A DNA stretch of 41,202 bases, taken from contig CAIPBM010000153.1 in the NCBI GenBank assembly GCA_903863295.1, positions 1 through 41,202 of the forward strand. Reading direction: 5' to 3'. Position 1 is the first letter of the stretch; every line of letters starts with the position of its first letter. The position numbers and the translations under genes were made by a program. Below are positions 16,489 to 24,906 of this stretch, one piece after another. The notes beneath the pieces are model-generated. The model did no database searches. It worked only from the letters and a program-made list of their open reading frames with translations, and was not told the DNA's origin. The stretch is from an uncultured Verrucomicrobiota bacterium. Lineage in GTDB: Bacteria; Verrucomicrobiota; Verrucomicrobiia; Methylacidiphilales; UBA1321.

Positions 16489-16775
16489 CTATGCGAGTGT
16501 TGAAGAGCAGAGATAAGCGATGACGGAATTGGCTCTCAAATCGACCTCAAGCGACGCTTAGGGACATGTGTGGATACTCCTACTTTGATCTGCTTGCGCT
16601 CTGATTTTATATCCCATGATTAGGCTGTTTATGGGTTGAATTTGGCTTAGGTGACAAGATTACAAATTGGACATTATAGAGGTAAGGAAATGCCATATTG
16701 GTGTTCCTATGAGTACGGGTATGTAAAGAGACGTGATGGGTCAAAATAGAGCCTATTTTTGAGTTAAAGTGGGCC
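16444..16775. other. Candidate oriT region between divergent mobilization genes
   Basis: This 332-base gap separates the traKLM-like operon from the MobF relaxase. It is more AT-rich than its surroundings, which fits an origin of transfer and two divergent promoters. It has inverted repeats: CCCAT/ATGGG (16613-16617, 16631-16635), GGAA-CCA/TGG-TTCC (16686-16707) and the palindrome at 16741-16762. No nic consensus was identified. The call is based on position and structure only. Confidence 0.45.
16741..16762. promoter_or_regulatory. Palindrome 13 bases before the relaxase start
   Basis: AAAATAG (16743-16749) pairs with CTATTTT (16753-16759) over AGC; outer TC and GA extend it with one bulged T. 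Located just upstream of ATG 16776, it is placed to act as an operator or to block ribosome access in the relaxase mRNA. Confidence 0.45.
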
Positions 16776-19700
16776 ATGGTTTCAAAGGTAGTTTGCACGT
16801 CGGCTCAAGGCGCGATTGATTATTATAAGAATCATCTCAATGCCGCTGACTACTTCGTGACCAGTGAAAAAATGGATCGAGGTGAGTTCATCGGCAAGGT
16901 GGCGGAACGGTTGAATCTCTCGGAAAAAGCCATCACACGGGAGGAGTTCGTCGCTTTCGTGAACTGCGACATGAAAGCTTTGGGAGCGGATTCATCAAGG
17001 CCCAGAGTTTCGGAAATCAAGTATATCGAATTCACCCACAGTCCTCCTAAAGCGGTCAGTGTGGTGGCGGCGGTGGATGATCGGGTCAAGCTTCAACTCT
17101 ACTCCGCGGTCAAAGAGGAACTGAAATGGTTCGAGCAGCAGGTCGATGTACGCGACCGACGTGGAAATTTGGCCAATGAAGAGATGACAAAGCCGACGGG
17201 AAAGATGCTGGCCGCTTTATTCCAGCATGAAACCAGCCGCACCAACGATCCCGATTTCCATGTCCATGCGCTCATCGGCAACGTGACCTGGGACCAGGAA
17301 AGGCAAAAGTATCTGGCGGTTCATTACGGCCAAATGCTGGAACTGCGCACGACGCTGGACGCGAGGATTCACAACAATCTGGCGGCGCGCATGGGCAGTC
17401 TCGGCTATCAGGTCGAAACGGCTCCCGCTGGCTTTGGCTTGAAGGAAGTCCCCCCGTCCGTCGTGGCCATGTTCAGCGAGCGGGGCAATCAGGTCAAAAC
17501 AGTGAAGTCTCTCCTCCAACTTGGCTATACCGCCAGACAGATAAGTCGAAATTTGAAGAGAGAGCCGGAAACTGAAAAAAGACGAATACTGGCCAGGCCT
17601 GAATTGCTAAAGGAACGATTGGGCGGCGCGGAGGGTAAACCTCTCTTGGTGATGAATCACAAAATAGACCAAATCGCCGTCAAATTGACGCGCCCGGAAA
17701 AAGTCCGCATCACCAGTAAAACCCTGCGGGAAGATGTCGGAAAACGATTGGAGCAAGCGGGGCTTAAGCTGCAACATCCGTCGCCCTGGGCCGTCAAATC
17801 CAGCCTGGATTTGCCGTTGGCGATCAAGCAGGGGACGAAGATCGCCTTCGACAAGGAAAGCGTCGTTCGTCTGGATAAGTTGCAGGGTGAAATTGTCCGG
17901 CTGGCTCCGGGTCAGGTCGCCAATGACGTGATGACACAACAATTACGGCATGACCGGCAATTCCTCATGCGGCGAATGGAGGGCCATGAGGTGGTGACGA
18001 CTCGTCAAATCCTTGGGGAAGAGCGGACGCTGCTTCATTCGGTGACCATGGGCTTCAATCAACGTGAACCTCTGGTAAAGAATTACGTCACGCCTTCCGC
18101 GCTGGTGACCACTCCCGCGCGGGTTGAGGAAATCGTAAAAGACGCTCACTTGCGGGGCGAGCAACTGAGACCCGCACAGGCCGAGAAGTGGCTAAACCAA
18201 TTTGCGGCCATCCATCGGTACGTTTGCACCTCGAAGGATCAATTTCTCAATATCCGGGGCGGTGCAGGTACGGGAAAGACTTTCTCGCTGGAACGGCTAG
18301 TTCGCGAAAGTCAGCAAAGCGGGCGTCCGGTCTATCTTTGCGCTCCCTACGGCGAGCAGGCCCGCGTCACCCTGCGGGAGGAAGCCTCCCGGATCGAAGC
18401 CGGAGGGCGTCATGAGGTTGCCCGCGTCTTTGCCCAAGCCAACACAGTCGATCATTTGTTGCTCAAGTCGGAAAACGATCCCCAGGCGTTTCGGAGAGCC
18501 GACATTTACGTCGATGAAGCCGGGTTACTCGATACCCGCAAAGCCCTCGCCCTGGTGCGCCTGGCCGAACGTGTCGATGCGCGGGTGATCTTTCAGGGCG
18601 ACACCCAGCAAATGGCGGCGGTGGGTCGGGGCCAGCCAATCAAACTTCTCCAGGATGAGTTGAAGTTGGGAATGCACGTTCCCCGTGCTTTCATTTCGAG
18701 ACGGCAACTGAGCGTGGAAGACAAAAAGCTCTCGATGGACTTGTCCTCGGGAAGGCCGGACAAGTTTGCCGCTGCTGTCCAAACCATGATGGATCGGGGC
18801 ATGATCCGCGAAACCGCGCCGGAAGCTGCCATCGAAAAGGTGGCTCGGGAAATCGTGGACGCGCGTGCGCTCGGTAGGGAGGTGGTGGCGGTCTCGTCGG
18901 TGCATCGGATCAGCGAAGCCCTATCCAACCGGGTGCATGAACTGGAAGTCGAGCGTACCGGGCGCAGCGGTCAAGCCGTGCTCGATGTCCATCTCCGGCG
19001 CGATTTACAGCCCGCCGAGCTGCGCTCGTCGCAATTTTATCGCGAAGGCGACATCGTTGAATTCAAGCACGATGGCGAAGTGACACGGGCGACCGTGACC
19101 GCCGTTCGTCCTGAGGGTCTGCTGGTGCAAGACTCTGCCCGCCCGGTGCCTTTCCGCGAGATGCGGGGCGTCTTCGACCGGGCGACTATCGAACGCGGGC
19201 GCGGTGAAAAACTGCTCCTCCAAGAAAAAATTAAGCAGCGTGACAGTATCTTTGAAAAAGGATCACGACAGACTATCGCGGAAATCAAAGACGGGACGGT
19301 TTATTTCCAGAGCGGTCTTAAGCTCAGCGTTGATGATGGCCGGGTCAGGCAGGGCGATTGCCTGACCGATTACAAGGCGCAAGGGATCAAGGGCGTGGAA
19401 GTGCGCTGCATCGAAGACAACCGCTCGGCTGTGGCCATGGCGACCATGGAAGCCTTCCACGTCAAGGGAACGCGCCACGTTCAAAACGTGGTGATCCATG
19501 TCGAAAACAAGGCTCTTTATCTTGAGGCCATCCAACGCTCGAACATCAAGTTTTCCGCCCTGCATTTGGAGCGGTTGCCGGTCTCGCCCGCGCGTCCAGA
19601 ATTTATCGAACCTCCATCCGTCGATAAGGGAAGATTGCTCCTGGCTGTCCGCGAATGGGGCAAAGAGTTTTTGGGCCGCGTCAGCCTTCAGAAAATGGCG

Positions 19701-19967
19701 GAACAGATTCGCCAGCATCTTTCCCGCGTCGCGGCTCTGCGTCCTCGTGCCGCCGAGACCGTCAAGGAGAACCCCGCGGCCAAGGTCGTCGTGGCCGAAA
19801 AGATCACGCCCTCCGTCGAGGCAATGGCGCAAAAGCTCCGCGAAAAGGTTCGCGAAAGAATTATCCAGAAACAAAAGACCACGCCCGCGCCTGCGGTGAA
19901 GACGAAAATCGACTGGAGTCCGGTCCATTCACCTTCTCATCGGCAGGGGCGAGGCATCGGCCTGTAA
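16776..19967 (+). CDS. MobF conjugative relaxase-helicase (TrwC/TraI type)
   Basis: A 1063-residue protein with an N-terminal TrwC relaxase domain (about 1-300) and a C-terminal RecD-like SF1 helicase domain. The relaxase nicks oriT by a tyrosine and the helicase unwinds DNA during transfer. Candidate nucleophiles are Y16, Y17 and Y26 in AIDYYKNHLNAADYF. The HUH metal histidines are H151, H162 and H164 in HETSRTNDPDFHVHALIG, at almost the same spacing as in TrwC. The helicase Walker A is GGAGTGKT near 493-500, with a DEAGLLD Walker B and Q-containing GDTQQMAAVGRGQP motif. It appears full length. ATG 16776 is divergent from the traKLM-like operon. No coupling protein or type IV secretion genes are in the window, so the element is mobilizable, not self-transmissible. 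Confidence 0.93.
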   Translation: MVSKVVCTSAQGAIDYYKNHLNAADYFVTSEKMDRGEFIGKVAERLNLSEKAITREEFVAFVNCDMKALGADSSRPRVSEIKYIEFTHSPPKAVSVVAAVDDRVKLQLYSAVKEELKWFEQQVDVRDRRGNLANEEMTKPTGKMLAALFQHETSRTNDPDFHVHALIGNVTWDQERQKYLAVHYGQMLELRTTLDARIHNNLAARMGSLGYQVETAPAGFGLKEVPPSVVAMFSERGNQVKTVKSLLQLGYTARQISRNLKREPETEKRRILARPELLKERLGGAEGKPLLVMNHKIDQIAVKLTRPEKVRITSKTLREDVGKRLEQAGLKLQHPSPWAVKSSLDLPLAIKQGTKIAFDKESVVRLDKLQGEIVRLAPGQVANDVMTQQLRHDRQFLMRRMEGHEVVTTRQILGEERTLLHSVTMGFNQREPLVKNYVTPSALVTTPARVEEIVKDAHLRGEQLRPAQAEKWLNQFAAIHRYVCTSKDQFLNIRGGAGTGKTFSLERLVRESQQSGRPVYLCAPYGEQARVTLREEASRIEAGGRHEVARVFAQANTVDHLLLKSENDPQAFRRADIYVDEAGLLDTRKALALVRLAERVDARVIFQGDTQQMAAVGRGQPIKLLQDELKLGMHVPRAFISRRQLSVEDKKLSMDLSSGRPDKFAAAVQTMMDRGMIRETAPEAAIEKVAREIVDARALGREVVAVSSVHRISEALSNRVHELEVERTGRSGQAVLDVHLRRDLQPAELRSSQFYREGDIVEFKHDGEVTRATVTAVRPEGLLVQDSARPVPFREMRGVFDRATIERGRGEKLLLQEKIKQRDSIFEKGSRQTIAEIKDGTVYFQSGLKLSVDDGRVRQGDCLTDYKAQGIKGVEVRCIEDNRSAVAMATMEAFHVKGTRHVQNVVIHVENKALYLEAIQRSNIKFSALHLERLPVSPARPEFIEPPSVDKGRLLLAVREWGKEFLGRVSLQKMAEQIRQHLSRVAALRPRAAETVKENPAAKVVVAEKITPSVEAMAQKLREKVRERIIQKQKTTPAPAVKTKIDWSPVHSPSHRQGRGIGL

Positions 19968-19979
19968 CCCCTTTAACCT

Positions 19980-20312
19980 ATGTCACTCAACCTCAAATCT
20001 TCTTCTGAAACGGCTTCTTACCAAAGCGATTCCATGGCGATAGCTCAGGGCATCACTTTTCATTTGCCATCGCGCCGTCGGTTTATTCCCTATTCCTGGC
20101 TGCTTTATGCCGAAATGAACGAAGCCGAAACCGAACTCTATTTGCAGTACAACCATTGCGTCGTCACGATCACGGGCACGGAACTTCGCGTCCTGCACGA
20201 GGCGCTGGAACATTGTCATCTGCATACGGTGCGGGAATGTCCTTCGTCCGGCGGCTCTCGGAAGTCTGCCACCGTAAGCCGAATCGAGATCGCCGAAAAA
20301 GTCTCTGATTAA
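19980..20312 (+). CDS. Element-associated protein of unknown function
   Basis: The 110-residue protein starts 12 bases after the relaxase stop, so it is probably in the same transcript. There is no signal peptide or membrane segment. Visible features are a central FHLPSRRRFIPYSWLLYAEM stretch, an acidic MNEAETELYLQYNH helix and a TELRVLHEALEHCHLHT helix with two His and one Cys. No strong ribosome binding site precedes ATG 19980; ATG 20034 could also be used. No family is recognised; its position suggests an accessory mobilization role. Confidence 0.65.
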   Translation: MSLNLKSSSETASYQSDSMAIAQGITFHLPSRRRFIPYSWLLYAEMNEAETELYLQYNHCVVTITGTELRVLHEALEHCHLHTVRECPSSGGSRKSATVSRIEIAEKVSD

Positions 20313-20612
20313 CGAAGCTCGCGTCCGAGCACGCTTTAAATGACTACAAAGTAGCCTCCAACGGAATGGGCTTTTCTCGTGTCAAAACGGGAATGAGATT
20401 TGTCGTGTCCGCGAATGGGAATGACTACCTCCCCACTTTCCCTCACTTTTTCTCATCACCGCTCCAAAGCACCCTAACGGCGAAGCGAAATTCCCTTCAA
20501 GCTGTAACCACGAGCATTTTCGGGCAGGTCGGAATCACAATTCGTGATGATGGAACTTAACTCTCCCACTGCTCGTTAACCGAAAAAAACTTAAACCCTT
20601 CATTCTTACTTT
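20313..20612. other. Non-coding gap before the excisionase-like gene
   Basis: About 300 bases without a supported gene; short frames here lack coding signal. It holds a 10-base AGCCTCCAAC stretch (20350-20359) also found near the integrase (about 11788-11800), which may be chance. It probably carries the promoter of the HTH gene at 20613; no clear sigma-70 pair was seen. Confidence 0.4.
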
Positions 20613-20903
20613 ATGAATTCTTTAGCAAACACCGGCACGCTCGGAAATCCCCCGGTTTCCGAGGACGTGAAAACCTTATCCCAAGAAACAGATTCGGAGT
20701 TATGGACGACGGAAAGGGTCGCCAAGTATCTCCATGTCAGTCTCAAGACCGTCTTCAATCTGCGGAAGAAGGGCTTGCCCTATGTTCAGTTGGGCGGCGC
20801 GGTCCGTTTCGTTCCGCAGGAAATCAGGGATTACCTCGTCAAGAGTCGTGGCCTGTCATCGCACCGACTTCGGCAAATCGCTCGAAAGGGTGGTGCCAGA
20901 TGA
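20613..20903 (+). CDS. Excisionase-like helix-turn-helix protein
   Basis: A 96-residue DNA-binding protein of the HTH_17/AlpA-excisionase class. The core ELWTTERVAKYLHVSLKTVF then NLRKKGLPYVQLGGAVRFVP is the usual winged-helix module with the 'LPYVQLGGAVRF' wing, followed by a helix IRDYLVKSRG and a basic tail (RLRQIARKGGAR). Proteins of this type direct excision of integrative elements or regulate them. The first 28 residues look disordered. It lies 7.5 kb from the integrase, but the same element probably contains both. Its TGA overlaps the next ATG, so the two genes are translationally coupled. Confidence 0.88.
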   Translation: MNSLANTGTLGNPPVSEDVKTLSQETDSELWTTERVAKYLHVSLKTVFNLRKKGLPYVQLGGAVRFVPQEIRDYLVKSRGLSSHRLRQIARKGGAR

Positions 20904-21262
20904 TTATGCCACGGTACATGCCTCCCGATGCCTACCTTGACGATCCGGCGACGAAGATGGATCCTGCGCCTCGCGATGACAGTTTGGCCTTCGCCCTGGC
21001 CGGTGGCGGGATCACCCGTGTCCAGGAGTGGATCACACGTGGGCGCGGCGGAGCCAAGCAGCGGGGCCTGCGCTCCGATCTGGTCACCTTGTGCATCTGC
21101 CCTCATTTATTGCCCTGTAAACGTCCATCCGCAAGTTGGTGCGCGCGGCAACATGGTGTTTCCCGGCAGCGGGCTTCACGTCTCCAGCAAGAATTCGCCC
21201 GTGAACTTGGCAGTAATATCCAGTTTCGCGGTCAACGCTTTCTTAATCGAGCGAACGCCTGA
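20900..21262 (+). CDS. HTH-containing partner of the excisionase-like gene
   Basis: The 120-residue product begins at ATG 20900, within an ATGA overlap of the HTH gene; a longer in-frame reading from 20702 has no support. The N-terminal half is acidic (PDAYLDDPATKMDPAPRDDS) and the C-terminal half holds a probable helix-turn-helix, WCARQHGVSRQRASRLQQEF, followed by a basic tail. Two Cys pairs (LCICPHLLPCKRP) suggest a possible metal or disulfide site between them. This may be a transcriptional regulator of the element or a replication-linked factor. No family is recognised. Confidence 0.65.
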   Translation: MIMPRYMPPDAYLDDPATKMDPAPRDDSLAFALAGGGITRVQEWITRGRGGAKQRGLRSDLVTLCICPHLLPCKRPSASWCARQHGVSRQRASRLQQEFARELGSNIQFRGQRFLNRANA

Positions 21263-21359
21263 AAGGCGACGGGGCCGGGTGCGGCGGGGAGCAGGGGAGC
21301 CGCAGCCCGGCCCGGTCGCAAGCGCATGGCCCGAGCCAAATGCCGCTGCGGTGCCGCAG
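21256..21359. repeat. Cluster of three GC-rich hairpins
   Basis: CGCCT-GAA-AGGCG (21256-21268) overlaps the stop of the preceding gene and could be its terminator. GGGCCGGG then GCGGC (21272-21285) pairs with GCCGC then CCCGGCCC (21299-21313), a 14-bp stem with one bulge. CTGCGG-TG-CCGCAG (21346-21359) follows. The general build (two or three close GC-rich stems) recalls the structures at 14219-14330. Confidence 0.65.
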
Positions 21360-21839
21360 GCACGGCGGCGCCTTTATAACCAAGTACTTGCAACCTCAAA
21401 TTCCGCAAGATCGCCTTTCAGCTAAGGGCTACTTATTGCCAGCATTTTGCCAGATGGAACAACATGATCGTTTAGTAGATTCAGTTTCTAGCGCTGGAAA
21501 TGCCCAAACAGGAACCCGGGATTGTCTTCCAATTCATGCTCGCTGCCGAAATGAATTCCGCCGCGATCTCCACGGCCACCTTTACCGAGCATAAACTCTT
21601 CGGGATGGCACCTCTCCAATTTTGGTGCAATTTATCACCCGAGCAATTGGGCGGCGTTTCACGCGAAAGATGTCCTTCGCCAGATCCGTCCACCCCAATC
21701 GCAAATCGGACCTGTTATACGAAAAGTTGGGTTTAGATGTTAGTCTCGTGTCAATCCGTGGGCATGCGCCGTACGCATCCGACTAAGGTCGTATTTGTGA
21801 ATCCGAAAGACCCAACTAGCTTTTGGTCTAGGGAGCATT
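21263..21839. other. Gap between element module and regulator block
   Basis: About 580 bases. It starts with GC-rich hairpins (21256-21359), then has ordinary, more AT-rich sequence. A marginal small frame lies at 21500-21736. A half-site of the palindromic motif (ACTAAGGTCGTA, 21782-21793) lies 47 bases before the receiver gene. The right end of the mobilizable element may lie here; no att repeat was proved. Confidence 0.4.
21500..21736 (+). CDS. Marginal small ORF, possibly a gene remnant
   Basis: 78 residues (MPKQEPGIVFQFMLAAEMNS start). The first 35 codons or so have third-position GC like real genes in this window, but the last part does not and has several Cys and Pro. There is no good ribosome binding site. 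It may be a decayed gene fragment or noise. Confidence 0.2.
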   Translation: MPKQEPGIVFQFMLAAEMNSAAISTATFTEHKLFGMAPLQFWCNLSPEQLGGVSRERCPSPDPSTPIANRTCYTKSWV

Positions 21840-22268
21840 GTGACCCACCGTTACGGTCGCTTCGTCTCCTTTCTCAACGTGCCTATATCAAACGAATCAA
21901 TCTGTTTGGTCGACGACGACGTTTCAGTCTTGCGTGGGCTGAGTCGTTTGCTCAGGTCGGTCGGACTGGTAAACCAAATCTTTTCCTCGCCAATTCAATT
22001 TATCGAATATGCGAAGTCTCACCGGGTTCCGGTGGCCGTTCTGGATATTAACATGCCCGAGATGAATGGACTGGAGGTCTTCAAGTGGCTTCGGTCCGCA
22101 AGCATGAATTCTCGGGTTATTTTTATTACGGGGATGAATAACCCGGAGGCCCAAGCCACAGCTATTGCCCAGGGGGCCATCGCCGTCTTCCCCAAGCCTT
22201 GTACTGATGAAGCCTTTTTGGAAACGATTCGCGCAGCGCTTGCCGATTCTCGCAAATATCAGGAATAA
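21840..22268 (+). CDS. Single-domain response regulator (receiver only)
   Basis: A 142-residue CheY-like receiver without output domain. It has the acidic pair in CLVDDDVSVLRG, the phosphorylation site D69 in VAVLDINMPEMNG, the conserved Thr in RVIFITGMNN and Lys in AVFPKPCTDEAF. GTG 21840 is preceded by AGGGAG at short spacing; a GTG about 13 codons later would be a shorter option. The output-free form suggests that it is a phosphate sink or relays to another protein, probably within the kinase system that starts 55 bases downstream. A half-site of the palindromic motif lies upstream. Confidence 0.9.
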   Translation: MTHRYGRFVSFLNVPISNESICLVDDDVSVLRGLSRLLRSVGLVNQIFSSPIQFIEYAKSHRVPVAVLDINMPEMNGLEVFKWLRSASMNSRVIFITGMNNPEAQATAIAQGAIAVFPKPCTDEAFLETIRAALADSRKYQE

Positions 22269-22323
22269 ACTTCAGGTTCCTTTGGCAACTTGTACTGGTT
22301 TTTGACTTAGTTAGCTCGCTAGC

Positions 22324-24183
22324 ATGACCTTACAAATGAGTTGGGTCACCCTTCTGTGGTCGATGAACGCCGCTGCCTGCCTGACCTTGGCGGTCGTGAA
22401 CTTGATCGTTTGGCTTAACGCCCGCAACGAGTGGGGCCATCTGTTATTCTTTGCCGCCGCCGCCAGCGCATCGACGATTGCCATCCTTGAGCTTCTTGGA
22501 ATGCATGCGGGGTCGATCCTGGAGTTTAGCAACCTATTGCGATGGGCGCATGTACCCTACTGTGTCCTGATCGTATCCATTGTCTGGTTTGCCAGAATAT
22601 TCATGGGTGCAGGAAGAATCTGGCTCGCATGGACAATCACTGGACTTCGGACGGTCGCGCTGCTGCCCAATTTTCTGGCGACGTATAACCTAAATTACGG
22701 ACAGGTCACGGCTCTGAAGCACATCCGACTTTTAGGCGAAGATATTACCATCATCGAGGGAAAGCTAAATCCCTGGATGAGCCTCGGGCAGTTGAGTTCA
22801 CTTCTGTTGCTGGCGTATCTGCTCGATGCTTCCAGAACAATTTGGCGACGAGGAGAAAAGCGACGCGCTCTCTTCTTTGGTGGAAGCCTCATCTTGTTCA
22901 CCCTCTTTGCTGCGCTGGACGTGGTTCTCGTGCAGATGAACGTACTGCAATTGCCCTACATGGTGAGTTTTGCGTTTTTTGGCATCATAGTGGTCATGGC
23001 CTACGAATTGAGTCGTGACGTTATCAGGGCTTCGCGACTCTCGCGGGAGTTGCGAGCGACGGAAGCTGGGCTTCGTGAGACGCAACAAAGGCTTTCGTTA
23101 GCGGCGGACGCAGCGCATTTGGGGATATGGGTTCGCGATTTAAAAAAGGATGAAATCTGGGCGAGCGAAAACTGGCGTGACTTGTTTGGTTTTACCCACA
23201 CCGAGGAACTGATTTTCGAGCGCATCCTGGAACGAATGCATCCCGAGGATCGCGCCATTTTTAATCAGAATTTCACGAAAGCTATTTCCAGCGACGGTCA
23301 CTATGAAACGGAGTACCGCCTGATACTTCCCAATGGCCAAATGCGTTGGATTTCTTCCCGAGGACGCGTGGAGACCAACGGAGGGGGAGCGCCCAAACTA
23401 TTGCGGGGCATATCGGTGGACATCACGGACCGCAAGCGAGCTGAACTGGAGGTTGCTCAACAGCGAAATGAACTGACACATCTGACCCGCGTAACCATGC
23501 TAGGCGAGTTGTCGGGGTCCATCGCCCATGAATTGAACCAGCCCTTGACGGCCATTCTCTGCAATGCCAAGGCAATTGGACATCTCCTCGATCAGGAGAG
23601 GATTGACCTTGGGGAGATTCGCGAAGCCCTCAAGGACATTGTGGCTGAGGACAAACGCGCGGGGGAGGTCATCCACCGTCTACGCCTGCTGTTGACCAAA
23701 GGCGAGGTACAGTTCCAACCCGTAGATCTCAATGAAATTGTTGAGGAAGTCCTAAAACTAGTGCGAGTCGATCTTGGACGTCACGGAGTAACCGCGCAAA
23801 CCGAACTGCCCCCCGGTCTGCCCAAGATTGATGCGGATCGCGTTCACCTTCAGCAAGTGGTGCTCAATCTTGTGCTCAATGCCGCCGACGCCATGGCGAA
23901 CAACCCCGCCGACAGCCGCGCGCTCATTGTTCGTACCGGGCACTTAAAAGACGAGGGATTATTCCTTTCTGTGACTGATGACGGCATCGGTATTGCCCCC
24001 GAACAATTGGAGAAAGTTTTTGAACCCTTCTACACCACCAAGTCTCATGGGATGGGCCTCGGATTGTCGGTTTGCCGTACCATCGTTGCCGCCCATGGGG
24101 GAAAGCTTCTTGCGACCAACAATCCGACAAGGGGAGCTACTTTTCGATTCGTTCTGCCATTCGTTAGAGAGGTACGCGCTTGA
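22324..24183 (+). CDS. Membrane PAS histidine kinase (FixL-like class)
   Basis: The 619-residue sensor has about seven N-terminal transmembrane helices (residues 5-235), a short coiled linker, a PAS domain (about 255-375: RLSLAADAAHLGIWVRDLK, ending with the PAC motif LRGISVDITDRKRAE), a HisKA domain with H402 in GSIAHELNQPL, and an HATPase_c domain with NAADAMANN (N box), DDGIGIA (G1) and GMGLGLSV (G2). The kinase core type and the PAS resemble FixL-like kinases; no heme-binding histidine could be assigned. The TGA overlaps the next gene's frame. It would sense a membrane or redox signal and phosphorylate the FixJ-like regulator next door. Genes on both sides share the direction. Confidence 0.93.
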   Translation: MTLQMSWVTLLWSMNAAACLTLAVVNLIVWLNARNEWGHLLFFAAAASASTIAILELLGMHAGSILEFSNLLRWAHVPYCVLIVSIVWFARIFMGAGRIWLAWTITGLRTVALLPNFLATYNLNYGQVTALKHIRLLGEDITIIEGKLNPWMSLGQLSSLLLLAYLLDASRTIWRRGEKRRALFFGGSLILFTLFAALDVVLVQMNVLQLPYMVSFAFFGIIVVMAYELSRDVIRASRLSRELRATEAGLRETQQRLSLAADAAHLGIWVRDLKKDEIWASENWRDLFGFTHTEELIFERILERMHPEDRAIFNQNFTKAISSDGHYETEYRLILPNGQMRWISSRGRVETNGGGAPKLLRGISVDITDRKRAELEVAQQRNELTHLTRVTMLGELSGSIAHELNQPLTAILCNAKAIGHLLDQERIDLGEIREALKDIVAEDKRAGEVIHRLRLLLTKGEVQFQPVDLNEIVEEVLKLVRVDLGRHGVTAQTELPPGLPKIDADRVHLQQVVLNLVLNAADAMANNPADSRALIVRTGHLKDEGLFLSVTDDGIGIAPEQLEKVFEPFYTTKSHGMGLGLSVCRTIVAAHGGKLLATNNPTRGATFRFVLPFVREVRA

Positions 24184-24197
24184 AAAAGGAGCTCTCA

Positions 24198-24818
24198 GTG
24201 ATTTCGGTGGTCGACGACGACTCCTCGGTCCGGAAAGGTCTCGTGCGACTTCTTCAGGTGACAGGTTATACGGCGAGAAACTTCGATTCCGCAACCAGCT
24301 TTCTCAAACATCCCGCCGCAGATGGACCATCCTGCGTTATCCTGGATGTGCATATGCCTGGGCTTACCGGCCTGGAGCTTCAGACTGAGTTGACAAGACT
24401 CCAACGCGACGAGCAGATCATTTTTATCACGGCCCACCCTGCTGTCCCTATGTCAGTACAAGCCATGAAGGGCGGCGCGGTCGATTTCCTCATCAAACCC
24501 TTTGAGGAAGCAGAGCTTTACGCAGCTATTGAACGAGCCCTCGCTCGCTCCAACGAACAACGCCGTGCCCGGTCGGCGCGCACAGCGGCGCGCGCACTTC
24601 TCGACAGCTTAACGCCCCGTGAGTTTGAAGTTCTTCAGCTCGTTGTCGCCGGCTTGCTGAATAAGCAAATAGCCGATGAGCTGCATTCGGCCATTAGCAC
24701 GATCAAAGTTCATCGTGGGCGTGTGATGGAAAAACTGGGAGTAGCCTCCGTGCCCGATCTTGTCCGCTTAGTCGAAACCGCTGGCGTGTACACGCCAGGT
24801 AAGACCAAGGTCGTATAG
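24198..24818 (+). CDS. FixJ-type response regulator with LuxR HTH
   Basis: A 206-residue transcription factor with an N-terminal receiver (VVDDDSSVRKGLVRLLQV, phospho-acceptor D50 in VILDVHMPGLTG, K100 in DFLIKPF) and a C-terminal LuxR-type HTH (SLTPREFEVLQLVVAGLLNK and STIKVHRGRVMEKL). The start is GTG 24198: an AAGGAG box at 24186-24191 lies 6 bases upstream. A TTG at 24180 overlapping the kinase stop is in frame but lacks a box. It is the partner of the adjacent kinase. A copy of the palindromic motif GACCAAGGTCGTATAG lies over its last codons (24803-24818), so it may control its own neighbours. Confidence 0.95.
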   Translation: MISVVDDDSSVRKGLVRLLQVTGYTARNFDSATSFLKHPAADGPSCVILDVHMPGLTGLELQTELTRLQRDEQIIFITAHPAVPMSVQAMKGGAVDFLIKPFEEAELYAAIERALARSNEQRRARSARTAARALLDSLTPREFEVLQLVVAGLLNKQIADELHSAISTIKVHRGRVMEKLGVASVPDLVRLVETAGVYTPGKTKVV

Positions 24819-24906
24819 CTCGCACTTCAGTTTCAAGTAGAGTGGGAATAGAAGAAGCAATTTGAGTGAATGGCATACTTGCCCCTCACTATCAGCTCCC
24901 ACCACA

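Noticed and set aside
16607..16798. 63-codon minus-strand frame in the oriT gap
   Set aside because: It overlaps the relaxase start, and its sequence has no coding signature.
11788..20359. AGCCTCCAAC near 11790 and 20350 as possible att repeats
   Set aside because: Only 10 bases agree, and it would leave the excisionase-like gene outside; no tRNA or other target is nearby.
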